A stretch of 64,000 nt of DNA from Clostridium mobile (lineage in GTDB: Bacteria > Bacillota > Clostridia > Clostridiales > Clostridiaceae). Every line of letters begins with the position of its first letter. The first letter of the stretch is position 1. This document shows positions 53,884-62,823 of the stretch, piece by piece. Location: the NCBI RefSeq assembly GCF_018918285.1, contig NZ_JAHLQF010000003.1, positions 186,001 through 250,000 of the forward strand. The letters are read 5' to 3'. The position numbers and the translations under genes are program-made. Under the pieces are notes generated by a model, which was given only the letters and a program-made list of their open reading frames with translations, did not search any database and was not told the origin of the DNA.

Positions 53884-54975
53884 ATGAAGTATGAGAATAT
53901 AGATAAAATTAAAGTTTCATCAAAGCTAGATGAGAGAATTAGAGATGCAATTGAAGAGGGGTATAAAGGTAAGGGAGAATCAAAAATGAAAAATAAATGG
54001 AAGAAAAAAGTAGCGGCAGCGGCGGCAACTATGGTAATTGGAACAACAGCATTTAGCGTGGCATTTCCGGCCTATGCTAAAGAAATTCCTGTTATAGGAA
54101 ATATATTTTCTTATTTAAGTGAAAACAGAAATGGAAGCTATATGGACTACAAGGAGTATTCTAAATCACTAGATATGACTCAGGAAGATAAGGGAATTAA
54201 AATTACTTTAAATGATGCAATATATGATGGAAGGACAGTCATGATCACATATACTATAGAAAGTGAAAAAGATTTGGGGGATAGCATATATACTAAAGAT
54301 GATCTTAGCATTGAGGGATATAAAGGTGGAATGACAGGTAGCAGTGGAGTTCATAAGGTAAGTGAGAACACCTACGTGGGCTTTACTAGAATGTCTATAG
54401 ATGAGCCTAAAGATGATCTTAATGTAAAACTAAAATTTGAAGGTATAAATGATTATAATGATCACAATGGCTTAGATATAAATGGTAATTGGGGTTTTAA
54501 ATTTAATCTTAAAAAGAGCGATGCTGATATTATGATGATTAATAAAAGCACAACTAAAGAAGGAGTAAATTTAAATATAGAAAAAATAACTTTTACACCT
54601 ATGTCCACTATTTTATATTATAGTCAACAGGTTTCTGACGAAGAATTAAATGGATATCATAGTGTAGACACTGAAATTGTTGAAGTGAAAGATGATTTAG
54701 GTAATGTATATTCAGGTGAGGGAGACGGAGGACATGGTACTAAAAACATTATGAATTGGACGTCTACTTACGAAAAAATAGATGAAAATGCTACTAAGCT
54801 TATAATAACTCCTAAAGCTGAGTTTAATGTATTAGCTAAAGATGGGCAGCGAATAATTGGATCATCAGCCCTTAAAGATAAATATATGGATAAAGAAGTG
54901 TTAGAGTACTTAAAAGAGAAAGGAACAATGCCTAAAGAGGTAATTTTAGATGACATAGTTATTGATTTAAAATAG
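53884..54975 (+). CDS. DUF4179 membrane anti-sigma factor-like protein
   Basis: A 363-residue protein. A short cytoplasmic part (1-40) precedes one membrane helix (KVAAAAATMVIGTTAFSVAF, about 43-62). A DUF4179 domain follows, then a second beta-rich domain outside the cell. It lies 2 bases after an ECF sigma gene behind AAGGAGG, the usual layout of sigma V-type regulators, so it probably holds the sigma factor at the membrane until a cell-envelope signal arrives. Confidence 0.85.
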   Translation: MKYENIDKIKVSSKLDERIRDAIEEGYKGKGESKMKNKWKKKVAAAAATMVIGTTAFSVAFPAYAKEIPVIGNIFSYLSENRNGSYMDYKEYSKSLDMTQEDKGIKITLNDAIYDGRTVMITYTIESEKDLGDSIYTKDDLSIEGYKGGMTGSSGVHKVSENTYVGFTRMSIDEPKDDLNVKLKFEGINDYNDHNGLDINGNWGFKFNLKKSDADIMMINKSTTKEGVNLNIEKITFTPMSTILYYSQQVSDEELNGYHSVDTEIVEVKDDLGNVYSGEGDGGHGTKNIMNWTSTYEKIDENATKLIITPKAEFNVLAKDGQRIIGSSALKDKYMDKEVLEYLKEKGTMPKEVILDDIVIDLK

Positions 54976-55445
54976 ATGTTTAGATTTAATCATAAATTTT
55001 ACCCCTTGAATTTTATATTCAAGGGTATTTTTATTTTTTAAGTTTAAAAGAGAACTAGTGACAATAAAAATGCAACTTTCTATTAGTTTATATGAGGATA
55101 TAAATGATAAAAATGAAATATAATTTTCGTATAGGTTTCTTTTTATGCAATTCTTGATAAAAAATATTTTATTATGAAAAAAAGAAATCATCTTGAATTT
55201 TCTTGATTTAAATCTTATAATATTGATGTTATAAGGATTTTATTAGGAAATTAAATATTAAATATATATATAATTTGAATAAGAAATATAATAAATAATT
55301 CAAAATTAAATATTATTGAATTATTTTAAGTCATATGTTAGAATGTTAATAAATTGTAAATGAATATTAAAAATAATATGCTAAATTTAAATAAATAATA
55401 ATGTGTATTATTAAAAAAATTAATATTATGATGGGGGAGTGAATT
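54976..55445. other. Intergenic region before the AbgT-family gene
   Basis: It holds the terminator (55000-55039), a dyad AATCTTATAA/TTATAAGGATT (55211-55239), and long A+T-rich sequence. No gene seen. Confidence 0.5.
55000..55039 (+). terminator. Terminator of the ECF sigma operon
   Basis: TACCCCTTGAAT (55000-55011) with ATTCAAGGGTA (55017-55027), one bulged C, then ATTTTTATTTTTT. Confidence 0.82.
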
Positions 55446-57008
55446 ATGGCTAGACCTATTACGGAAACTAAAAAAGACAAGAAAAAAGGTACCGGAGGCT
55501 TTTTAAACTGGGTTGAAAGGGTTGGAAATAAAATGCCACACCCTATGGCGATTTTCATTATATTAAGTATTATAGTAATAATAGTATCCGACCTTTGTGC
55601 AAGAGCAGGCGTAAATGTTCAATATGATATGTTGGACAAGGTCAATGGAGGAACAAAATTAACAACTGTAGAGGCAGTAAGTTTACTTACACCGGATGGC
55701 ATAAGATATATGTTTACAACTGCAGTTACGAATTTTACTTCCTTTGCACCATTAGGAACAGTTTTAGTTGCTATGCTGGGAGTAGGTATGGCAGAGGAAA
55801 CTGGATTTATACAAGCTCTACTTAGAAAAACAGTAATGAGCACACCTAAACAATTAATAACAGCAATAGTTGTATTCCTTGGTATTATGTCTAACATAGC
55901 ATCAGATGCGGGATATATAGTTTTAATACCTTTAGGAGCATTGGTGTTTTTAAGCTTTGGTAGACATCCACTTGCAGGTATTGCTGCAGCGTTCGCAGGT
56001 GTATCTGGTGGTTTTAGTGCGAATTTACTTATAGGTACTACAGATCCATTACTTGGTGGTATTAGTACTGAAGCTGCTAGACTTATGAATCCAGGTTACG
56101 ATGTAGCAGCTACAGCAAACTGGTATTTTATGATTGTTTCAACTTTTTTAATAACTATTATAGGAACTTTTGTAACGGATAGAATAGTAGAACCAAGGCT
56201 TGGAGTATACAAGGATGCTCCAGCAGAAGACATACTTGGATTAACTAAAGAAGAGAAGAAAGGTTTAAAGTATGCAGTTATAGGATTCTTAATATTTTTA
56301 ATAGTTATATTAGCAATGGTTGTACCATACAATGGTATACTTAGACATCCAGAAACACATAAAATTATAGGAAAAACTCCATTTATGGACTCAATTGTTC
56401 CAATCATAGCATTATTTTTCTTTGTGCCAGGGGCTTGTTATGGAATCGCTGCTGGTAACATAAAAAGCAATAAGGATATTGCAAATGCTTTAGGTAAATC
56501 CATGGGTAAAATGGGAGGTTATCTTGTTTTAGTTTTCTTTGCAGCTCAATTCGTTGCATATTTTGGTCATACTAATTTAGGAACTATATTAGCAGTAAAA
56601 GGTGCACAATTCTTAGAAACTACAGGACTGACTGGTATACCGCTTATAATATTATTTATTTTACTTTGTGCATTCATAAATTTATTTATGGGATCAGCTT
56701 CAGCAAAATGGGCGATCATGGCACCAGTATTTGTCCCAATGTTTATGGGAATAGGCTTTACGCCAGAATTTACTCAGGCAGCCTTTAGAGTAGGAGATTC
56801 ATGTACAAATATTATAACTCCGCTTATGTCATATTTTGCGTTGATAGTTTCTTTTGCTGAAAAATATGATGAGGATACAGGAATAGGTACATTAATATCA
56901 ATGATGTTGCCATACTCCGCATTATTCTTAATAGGATGGAGCGCTTTATTGATGTTATGGTATGGTCTAAACTTACCACTAGGACCTGGAATAGGAATAT
57001 TTATGTAG
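55446..57008 (+). CDS. AbgT-family transporter (p-aminobenzoyl-glutamate type)
   Basis: A 520-residue membrane protein with about nine to twelve hydrophobic segments. It shows the N-terminal FLNWVERVGNKMPHPM and the family motifs SDAGYIVLIPLGA, GGFSANLLIGTTDPLLGGIS and GSASAKWAIMAPVFVP. AbgT proteins import p-aminobenzoyl-glutamate or export sulfonamide-type compounds with a Na+ or H+ gradient. No peptidase partner (abgA/abgB) lies nearby. GGGGGAG precedes ATG 55446. Confidence 0.92.
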   Translation: MARPITETKKDKKKGTGGFLNWVERVGNKMPHPMAIFIILSIIVIIVSDLCARAGVNVQYDMLDKVNGGTKLTTVEAVSLLTPDGIRYMFTTAVTNFTSFAPLGTVLVAMLGVGMAEETGFIQALLRKTVMSTPKQLITAIVVFLGIMSNIASDAGYIVLIPLGALVFLSFGRHPLAGIAAAFAGVSGGFSANLLIGTTDPLLGGISTEAARLMNPGYDVAATANWYFMIVSTFLITIIGTFVTDRIVEPRLGVYKDAPAEDILGLTKEEKKGLKYAVIGFLIFLIVILAMVVPYNGILRHPETHKIIGKTPFMDSIVPIIALFFFVPGACYGIAAGNIKSNKDIANALGKSMGKMGGYLVLVFFAAQFVAYFGHTNLGTILAVKGAQFLETTGLTGIPLIILFILLCAFINLFMGSASAKWAIMAPVFVPMFMGIGFTPEFTQAAFRVGDSCTNIITPLMSYFALIVSFAEKYDEDTGIGTLISMMLPYSALFLIGWSALLMLWYGLNLPLGPGIGIFM

Positions 57009-57057
57009 TAAAATATAATATTAGAATCATATAGTTATATATTTATATAGTTAATAA

Positions 57058-57090
57058 TCCCCTTAGGTTTTAATCCTCAAGGGGATTTAT
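57058..57090 (+). terminator. Terminator of the AbgT-family gene
   Basis: CCCCTTAGG pairs with CCTCAAGGGG (one bulged base), then ATTTATTTT. Confidence 0.78.
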
Positions 57091-57195
57091 TTTATTGTAA
57101 TTATTTAGCTTATTTTTATTATTAATACGAATAAAATAACATGAAACACATAAACTATTCACTGAATAAAAATAGCTATTTAAGGAGTGATTTAT

Positions 57196-58290
57196 ATGAC
57201 AACAAAAATTGTTGCATCACCAAGTAAATATATTCAAGGAAATGAGGAGTTGGCTAAAGTTGGGAATCATACAAGAGATTTTGGCAAGCTCCCATTTGTT
57301 ATTGCAGATGATTTTGTTATGAGTTTGACTAAGGATATTATAGAAAAAAGTTATAAAGATAATGGCTCAAATTTTGTAATGGAAAAATTCAATGGAGAAT
57401 GTTCAAAAGTAGAAATAAATAGATTAAAAGAAATATGTAGAGGTAAATCTTGCGATATAGTTGTTGGTATAGGTGGTGGAAAAACTTTAGATACAGCAAA
57501 AGCTATAGCTCATTATTTAAATTTGCCTGTTATTATAGCACCTACTATAGCATCTACAGATGCCCCTTGTAGTGCTTTATCTGTAATTTATACTGAAGAG
57601 GGAGAATTTGATGAATATCTATTATTGCCTAAAAATCCAACAATGGTGCTTATGGATACAAAAATAATAGCAGCTGCACCAGTAAGGTTACTAGTAGCAG
57701 GTATGGGAGATGCTTTAGCTACATATTTTGAAGCTAGAGCTTGCAAACAGTCAAATGCAATTACAATGGCTGGAGCACATTCCACTGAAGCTTCCTATGC
57801 CCTTGCTGAGCTTTGTTATAATACGCTGATGACAGATGGATTAAAGGCGAAATTAGCAGCTGAAAGCAAAGTGTCAAACCTATCTTTAGAAAAAATAATT
57901 GAAGCTAATACATATTTAAGCGGTATAGGTTTTGAAAGTGGAGGATTAGCAGGAGCCCATGCTATCCACAATGGTTTTACGGTATTAGAAGAGTGCCACC
58001 ATTTATATCATGGTGAAAAGGTTGCCTTTGGTACAATAGCACAACTGGCGCTTGAAAATGCTCCTATGGAAGAGATTGATGAAGTAATTGAATTTTGTAT
58101 TGACGTAGGACTTCCTATAACTCTTGAGGATATGGGAATAAAGGAAGTTAAAGAGGATGATATAAGAAAAGTTGCTAAAGCCTCTACCGCTGAAGGAGAA
58201 ACCATATACAACATGCCTTTCCCAGTAACTGAGGATGATGTATATGCAGCAATATTAACTGCTGATAAAATAGGAAGGTTATATAAATAA
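57196..58290 (+). CDS. gldA: Glycerol dehydrogenase
   Basis: A 364-residue NAD-dependent dehydrogenase that converts glycerol to dihydroxyacetone. It shows the NAD loop GIGGGKTLDTAKA, STDAPCSALSVIYT, and the Zn ligands in AGMGDALATYFEA, GAHAIHNGFT and LYHGEKVAFG. The start ATG 57196 is 8 bases from TAAGGAG; a GTG at 57187 overlaps it. No dihydroxyacetone kinase lies next to it, so it may work with pathways coded elsewhere. Confidence 0.93.
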   Translation: MTTKIVASPSKYIQGNEELAKVGNHTRDFGKLPFVIADDFVMSLTKDIIEKSYKDNGSNFVMEKFNGECSKVEINRLKEICRGKSCDIVVGIGGGKTLDTAKAIAHYLNLPVIIAPTIASTDAPCSALSVIYTEEGEFDEYLLLPKNPTMVLMDTKIIAAAPVRLLVAGMGDALATYFEARACKQSNAITMAGAHSTEASYALAELCYNTLMTDGLKAKLAAESKVSNLSLEKIIEANTYLSGIGFESGGLAGAHAIHNGFTVLEECHHLYHGEKVAFGTIAQLALENAPMEEIDEVIEFCIDVGLPITLEDMGIKEVKEDDIRKVAKASTAEGETIYNMPFPVTEDDVYAAILTADKIGRLYK

Positions 58291-58303
58291 AAATAATATT
58301 TCC

Positions 58304-58332
58304 TTGACAAAATAATTATTAAATCATATTAT
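58304..58332 (+). promoter_or_regulatory. Promoter of the T-box leader
   Basis: TTGACA (58304-58309) and TATTAT (58327-58332) with a 17-bp spacer. Confidence 0.75.
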
Positions 58333-58349
58333 AGATAGTAAAATATATT

Positions 58350-58600
58350 ATATTGAATTCCATTGAAGGGAAGAGTAAATATTATCTTAGTATCCAAAGC
58401 GAGTGGAGGCAGGTGGAAGCTCCATGAGAAAAGTGGTATTGAAAGACATCCTAGAGGAGTTTATCTGAAATTAAAAGTAGGATAAAACGGATTCCACCGT
58501 TAAAGGGATTAAAGATAACTTAGTTATTAATTAACTTTGTTGAAGCAGGATGGCACCGTGAATTTATAGCTTTCACTCCTATAAGGAGTGAAAGCTTTTT
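58350..58600 (+). ncRNA. T-box riboswitch, unit 1 (stem I, antiterminator, terminator)
   Basis: Typical T-box leader parts appear in order: the stem I start GAAGGGAAGAGTA (58365-58377), the distal loop region GGAGGCAGGTGGAAGC near 58410, a candidate specifier GAC (58445-58447) in GAAAGACATCC, a small stem III (AACGG/CCGTT, 58486-58501) and the T-box AGGATGGCACCGTG (58547-58560). The antiterminator pairs AGGA with TCCT and GTGAA with TTCAC. The competing terminator is AGCTTTCACTCCT/AGGAGTGAAAGCT (58568-58596) plus T-run. The bulge TGGC would pair a tRNA ending GCCA, as tRNA-Asp and tRNA-Asn do. Confidence 0.85.
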
Positions 58601-58739
58601 GTTTTATCCGATGATTAGAATAGGGCCCATTCTAATTATATGGTGTTATTCTATGGTTTCATAAGTTAATAATATAAGATTAATTAGGGTGGTACCGCGA
58701 ATTTTCGCCCCTTGAGCTTTAATGCTCAAGGGGATTTTT
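58601..58739 (+). ncRNA. Second T-box antiterminator/terminator without its own stem I
   Basis: A second, more canonical T-box AGGGTGGTACCGCG (58686-58699) can pair AGGG with CCCT and GCGA with TCGC. Its terminator is CCCCTTGAGC/GCTCAAGGGG (58708-58733) plus ATTTTT. Only 85 bases separate it from the first terminator; they hold one simple hairpin ATTAGAAT/ATTCTAAT (58614-58636) and no stem I. Its bulge is TGGT, which would pair an ACCA end, not GCCA. Confidence 0.8.
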
Positions 58740-58784
58740 GATTATTAAAATTAGTTTTTATTAAATTTAAAAGGAGAGATTGTA

Positions 58785-60074
58785 ATGAGAAGAGTTATGG
58801 TAAAGGAATTAAATAATTATATAAATGAAGAAGTTAAAATTCAAGGATGGATTTATCGTATTAGAAAACTTAAAGAGATTACTTTTATGATTTTAAGAGA
58901 TAGAACTGGCTTAGTGCAATGTGTTATAGATAATAAAACAATAGATATGGGAAATATAAAATTAGAATCTGTAGTATCAATTATAGGAGAAGTAAAGGAA
59001 AATAATAATATATTGAATCCTTTTGAGATCTCTACTAAGAACTTTGAAATATTAAATGAAGTAAAAGAAGAACTACCTATTGAGATTAATAAAAAACAGT
59101 TAGAAATTAATTTAGATACTATGTTAAATAATAGAATTTTAAGCTTGCGTCATGAAAAGATAAATTCTATATTCAAAATACAAAATCTTATAATACAAGG
59201 ATTTAGAGAGTTTTTGACTAAAGAAGGATTTACCGAAATTTTTACACCTAAGATTGTAGCTGAAGGTGCTGAGGGAGGTACAGAAATATTTGAAGTAAAA
59301 TATTTTGAAAATAAAGCATATCTTGCACAAAGCCCTCAATTTTATAAGCAGATGATGGTTGGAGCTGGCTATGAAAGGGTTTTTGAAATAGCCCACGTAT
59401 ACAGGGCGGAACAGCATAATACTAATAGACATCTCAATGAATATATAAGCATGGATTTTGAGATGGGGTTCATTGAAAATGAAGAAGATGTAATGAACAT
59501 GGAAGAAAATCTTTTGAAGCATGTACTAAATAAGATAGAAAAAGAGGGGAAGGAATATTTAGAGATATTGAATATAGTTATACCTAAGATAGAAAATACC
59601 ATTCCAAGAATTAAATTTAGTGAAGCTATAGAGATACTGAGAAAGGAATATAATAAAACTGACATAGATGGAGACTTAGACCCTGAAGGAGAAAAATTAA
59701 TTTGTAAGTATGCAAAAGAAAAATTGGGATGCGAGTTTATATTTTTAACTCATTATCCAAGAAAGAAAAGACCTATGTATACAATGCCTTGTGGGGAAAA
59801 TGAAACTCATAGTTTTGATTTATTATTTAGAGGCATTGAAATAACAACTGGAGGACAAAGAATTCATGAATACGATATGTTAATAGATAATATAAAGTAC
59901 AAGGGTTTAAATCCAGAAAAATATCATAACTATACCTCAGTATTTAAATATGGAATGCCTAGGCATGGAGGTCTTGCTATTGGACTTGAAAGAATAACAA
60001 TGCAAATTCTTAAATTAGAAAATGTGAGAGAGGCTTCATTAATTCCTAGGGATAGAACAAGATTGACTCCATAG
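58785..60074 (+). CDS. aspS2: Archaeal-type aspartyl-tRNA synthetase (probably nondiscriminating)
   Basis: A 429-residue class IIb synthetase. Residues 1-105 are the OB-fold anticodon-binding domain (VKIQGWIYRIRKL), and the catalytic part has motif 2 (YRAEQHNTNRHLNEY) and motif 3 (GGLAIGLERITMQIL). It lacks the GAD insertion of bacterial AspRS, so it is the archaeal form found in some clostridia, which charges both tRNA-Asp and tRNA-Asn; Asp-tRNA-Asn is then amidated by GatCAB. No gat genes follow here. It is controlled by the T-box leader. GGAG lies 8 bases before ATG 58785. Confidence 0.9.
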   Translation: MRRVMVKELNNYINEEVKIQGWIYRIRKLKEITFMILRDRTGLVQCVIDNKTIDMGNIKLESVVSIIGEVKENNNILNPFEISTKNFEILNEVKEELPIEINKKQLEINLDTMLNNRILSLRHEKINSIFKIQNLIIQGFREFLTKEGFTEIFTPKIVAEGAEGGTEIFEVKYFENKAYLAQSPQFYKQMMVGAGYERVFEIAHVYRAEQHNTNRHLNEYISMDFEMGFIENEEDVMNMEENLLKHVLNKIEKEGKEYLEILNIVIPKIENTIPRIKFSEAIEILRKEYNKTDIDGDLDPEGEKLICKYAKEKLGCEFIFLTHYPRKKRPMYTMPCGENETHSFDLLFRGIEITTGGQRIHEYDMLIDNIKYKGLNPEKYHNYTSVFKYGMPRHGGLAIGLERITMQILKLENVREASLIPRDRTRLTP

Positions 60075-60134
60075 AAGTATTTGAGATGATGTTGTAAACT
60101 TAATGTTGTAAGTTTAATAAGGAGGAAATAAAAT

Positions 60135-60605
60135 ATGCTAAAAGTATATGAATTTAAAGAAACTATAGAAGCTCGTGAGGGCATTGATGGGGCATATATA
60201 CAGTTTCCATACAATGTGAAAGAGGAGTTTGGGACCAATGGAATAGTTAAAGTAATCGCCACTTTTGATGGCGTAGAATATCGTGGTGCACTGATTAAAA
60301 TGGGTACATCATGCCATATTATCGGTATAACAAAGGCTATAAGAGAAAAGATTGGCAAACAACCAGGTGATGAAATAGTAGTTACCATTAAAAAAGATAC
60401 TGAAAACAAAGTCAATGATATACCAGAAGATTTTAGTATAGCATTAAAAGAAAACCAGCAGGCCTCAGAATTCTTTAATAATCTTACTGTTAGTCAAAAA
60501 AATAAATTTATTAATTTTATTGCTTCAGCTAAGAAAAAAGAAACATCAGATGCAAGGGTGCTAAAAGTTATCACTATGCTTGAAAATAAGGAGAAAATGA
60601 AGTGA
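60135..60605 (+). CDS. DUF1905/YdeI-family protein
   Basis: A 156-residue protein. The N-terminal 95 residues are a DUF1905 beta-barrel (YIQFPYNVKEEFGTNGIVKV; YRGALIKMG; GKQPGDEIVVTI). The C-terminal part is a YdeI/OmdA-type helical segment (IPEDFSIALKENQQASEFFNNL). The family is linked to bacteriocin or peptide protection; the molecular role is not known. TAAGGAGG precedes ATG 60135. Confidence 0.85.
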   Translation: MLKVYEFKETIEAREGIDGAYIQFPYNVKEEFGTNGIVKVIATFDGVEYRGALIKMGTSCHIIGITKAIREKIGKQPGDEIVVTIKKDTENKVNDIPEDFSIALKENQQASEFFNNLTVSQKNKFINFIASAKKKETSDARVLKVITMLENKEKMK

Positions 60606-60624
60606 AATATAAAATCAATTAACA

Positions 60625-60652
60625 AAGGGACTTTGCTTAAGCAAAGTCCCTT
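60625..60652 (+). terminator. Hairpin terminator
   Basis: AAGGGACTTTGC (60625-60636) and GCAAAGTCCCTT (60641-60652) pair perfectly around TTAA; the tail AAATTTATTT is only partly T-rich. Confidence 0.72.
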
Positions 60653-60754
60653 AAATTTATTTATAAGAAAACTTCGTAGTGAAACATAGTCTAATTTTCC
60701 TAAGTGGACTTATATATTATAAGTATATAGAAATCAAGAAGGTGAGTACTCATT

Positions 60755-62596
60755 ATGAAAAATCCATTTTTAAATGAAATAAAAGCATTAAATAATTTTA
60801 GATATGGGTTAAAGAATTTTATAAAATACCAAATTGTAACAAAACTTTTATTATCTATAATTATACTTCCTATATCTTCATTTATAATAAATATATTAAT
60901 GAGTAGAAGAGGATTTTACATTATCACCAATGATGAAATTTTAAAATATGGTTTTTCCATGGAAGGAATATTAACTCTGCTCACACTATATATAATGTCA
61001 ACCTTAATAATACTTTTAGAAATAGGGGGACTAATAGTAATTAGTAATGAAACTTTGTCAAATAGAAAAGAATCTGATTTTTACTCTATATTAAAGTTTT
61101 GTTTAAAGAAAACTCCTAAGTTCATAGGGGTAGGTGGTATTTTTGCTATTTTATTTTTCTTCATTTTTACAAGGTTTATAGGAATAGAGTCATATACAAG
61201 TTTAGGATTTTCATTTAAAATTCCATATTTTATACAAAGTTTTATAGATGAATATATATTTTTAAGCGCTATGGAAGCATTGATTTTAATTATACTTTTC
61301 ATTAAATCTATAGAATTAATTTTTTCATTTCATTTTATAATATTAGATAATAAAAAACCTATGAAAGCCTTAAGAGCTAGCAGGAAATTAATTAAAGACA
61401 ATAGAAAAAAATTTCTAACTTATTTTTTAGCTATAACTATACTTCATATAATATTATTTCTATTAATTTATATGTCATGGATTTCAATTATGGCTGCTTT
61501 AGTAAGAAAAGTTAATTATAATTCTTATTTAGGAAGAATTATAATATCAAGTATATTTGTATTTCATCAAATGGGAACTATGATATCTTCTTTTGTAGTT
61601 GCTCCATTAGGAGTTTATTATATAACAAGGCTTTTTTATATATTAAAACAAAGAAATAATGAAATACAGGTTGCACCTTTAAATATAAAAATTAAAGAAA
61701 GACCAGGTTTATTAGATAAAATATTTTCTAACAAAAGAAGAATTCTTGTGGCATTTATTTCTGTATTCCTAGGCTTTACTATAATAACAAGTTTTATAGT
61801 AAGTGAAATAATAAACATTAAGTATGATGTAAAGATAACTGCTCATAGAGGAGCTGTTAAAGAAGCACCAGAAAATACTTTGTCATCTATAGAAGCAGCA
61901 ATAAAACACAATGCAGATTTTGCTGAAATTGATGCACAAGAAAGTAAAGATGGGGAGGTAGTTCTTTTACATGATTCTAATTTAAGGAGGACAACAGGTC
62001 TTAACAAAAATATATGGGAGATTACTTATAATGAAATAAAAGAATTGGATGCAGGAAGCTATTTCGATAAAAGGTTTTCTAATGAGAGGATACCTTTACT
62101 TGATGAAGCTATTAAATTATCAAAAGACAAGATTAAACTTAATATTGAAATTAAGACAAATGGTCATGAAAAGAATTTGGTTAAAAATGTAGTGAAAATA
62201 ATAGAAGAAAATGATTTTATTGATTCTTGCGTTATAACATCCCTTGATTATAAAGTACTTGAAGAGGTAAAAGAAATAAATCCTAAAATTAAAAGAGGAT
62301 ATATTATATTTTTGATAAAGGGAGATTTGAAAAAACTAGATGTAGATTTTTATAGTATTGAACAATCAATTGTTAACGATGATATTATATATACAGCTCA
62401 TTCCATGGGAAGAGAAGTTCATGTTTGGACTGTAAATAATTCTATCAATGTGAAAAGATTAGTTAATTTAGGCGTAGATAATATAATAACAGATGATGTG
62501 GTTATGGTTAAATATATTTTAAATGAAATGAAGAAAATATCTCCTTATGAAAAGTTCTTTAACAATATTATAAATATTCAGGGAAAATTAAAATAA
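60755..62596 (+). CDS. Membrane-anchored glycerophosphodiester phosphodiesterase
   Basis: A 613-residue protein. The first 355 residues hold six to eight membrane helices of the 'glycerophosphoryl diester phosphodiesterase membrane domain' type. The C-terminal 245 residues are a GDPD TIM barrel with the catalytic pair and metal ligands ITAHRGAVKEAPENT, FAEIDAQESKDG and VLLHDSNL, and the end motif VHVWTVNN. It cleaves glycerophosphodiesters, perhaps from lipids or teichoic acids, outside the membrane. GAAGGTGAG precedes ATG 60755. Confidence 0.9.
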   Translation: MKNPFLNEIKALNNFRYGLKNFIKYQIVTKLLLSIIILPISSFIINILMSRRGFYIITNDEILKYGFSMEGILTLLTLYIMSTLIILLEIGGLIVISNETLSNRKESDFYSILKFCLKKTPKFIGVGGIFAILFFFIFTRFIGIESYTSLGFSFKIPYFIQSFIDEYIFLSAMEALILIILFIKSIELIFSFHFIILDNKKPMKALRASRKLIKDNRKKFLTYFLAITILHIILFLLIYMSWISIMAALVRKVNYNSYLGRIIISSIFVFHQMGTMISSFVVAPLGVYYITRLFYILKQRNNEIQVAPLNIKIKERPGLLDKIFSNKRRILVAFISVFLGFTIITSFIVSEIINIKYDVKITAHRGAVKEAPENTLSSIEAAIKHNADFAEIDAQESKDGEVVLLHDSNLRRTTGLNKNIWEITYNEIKELDAGSYFDKRFSNERIPLLDEAIKLSKDKIKLNIEIKTNGHEKNLVKNVVKIIEENDFIDSCVITSLDYKVLEEVKEINPKIKRGYIIFLIKGDLKKLDVDFYSIEQSIVNDDIIYTAHSMGREVHVWTVNNSINVKRLVNLGVDNIITDDVVMVKYILNEMKKISPYEKFFNNIINIQGKLK

Positions 62597-62823
62597 AGAA
62601 TAGGCAGAAGCTACCGATATATATTGTAATAGATTAAACGTTTTATTAAATTTAATTTATAAAATAATAATAATTATTTATAAAATATGGAATATTTATG
62701 GTGGCTACTATATAACAGCATTTATTTAATATATATAATTGATGAGATGGATTATACGGGTATGGTGGTTGTATTAGTAATTTGACACTAATATTATGTA
62801 AGTGGAAGAGAGGTTGATTTGGT

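Noticed and set aside
59139-59522. Minus-strand frame opposite the AspRS gene
   Set aside because: Shadow frame rich in Phe, Ile and Tyr from A+T-rich complement; the plus strand holds a full synthetase.
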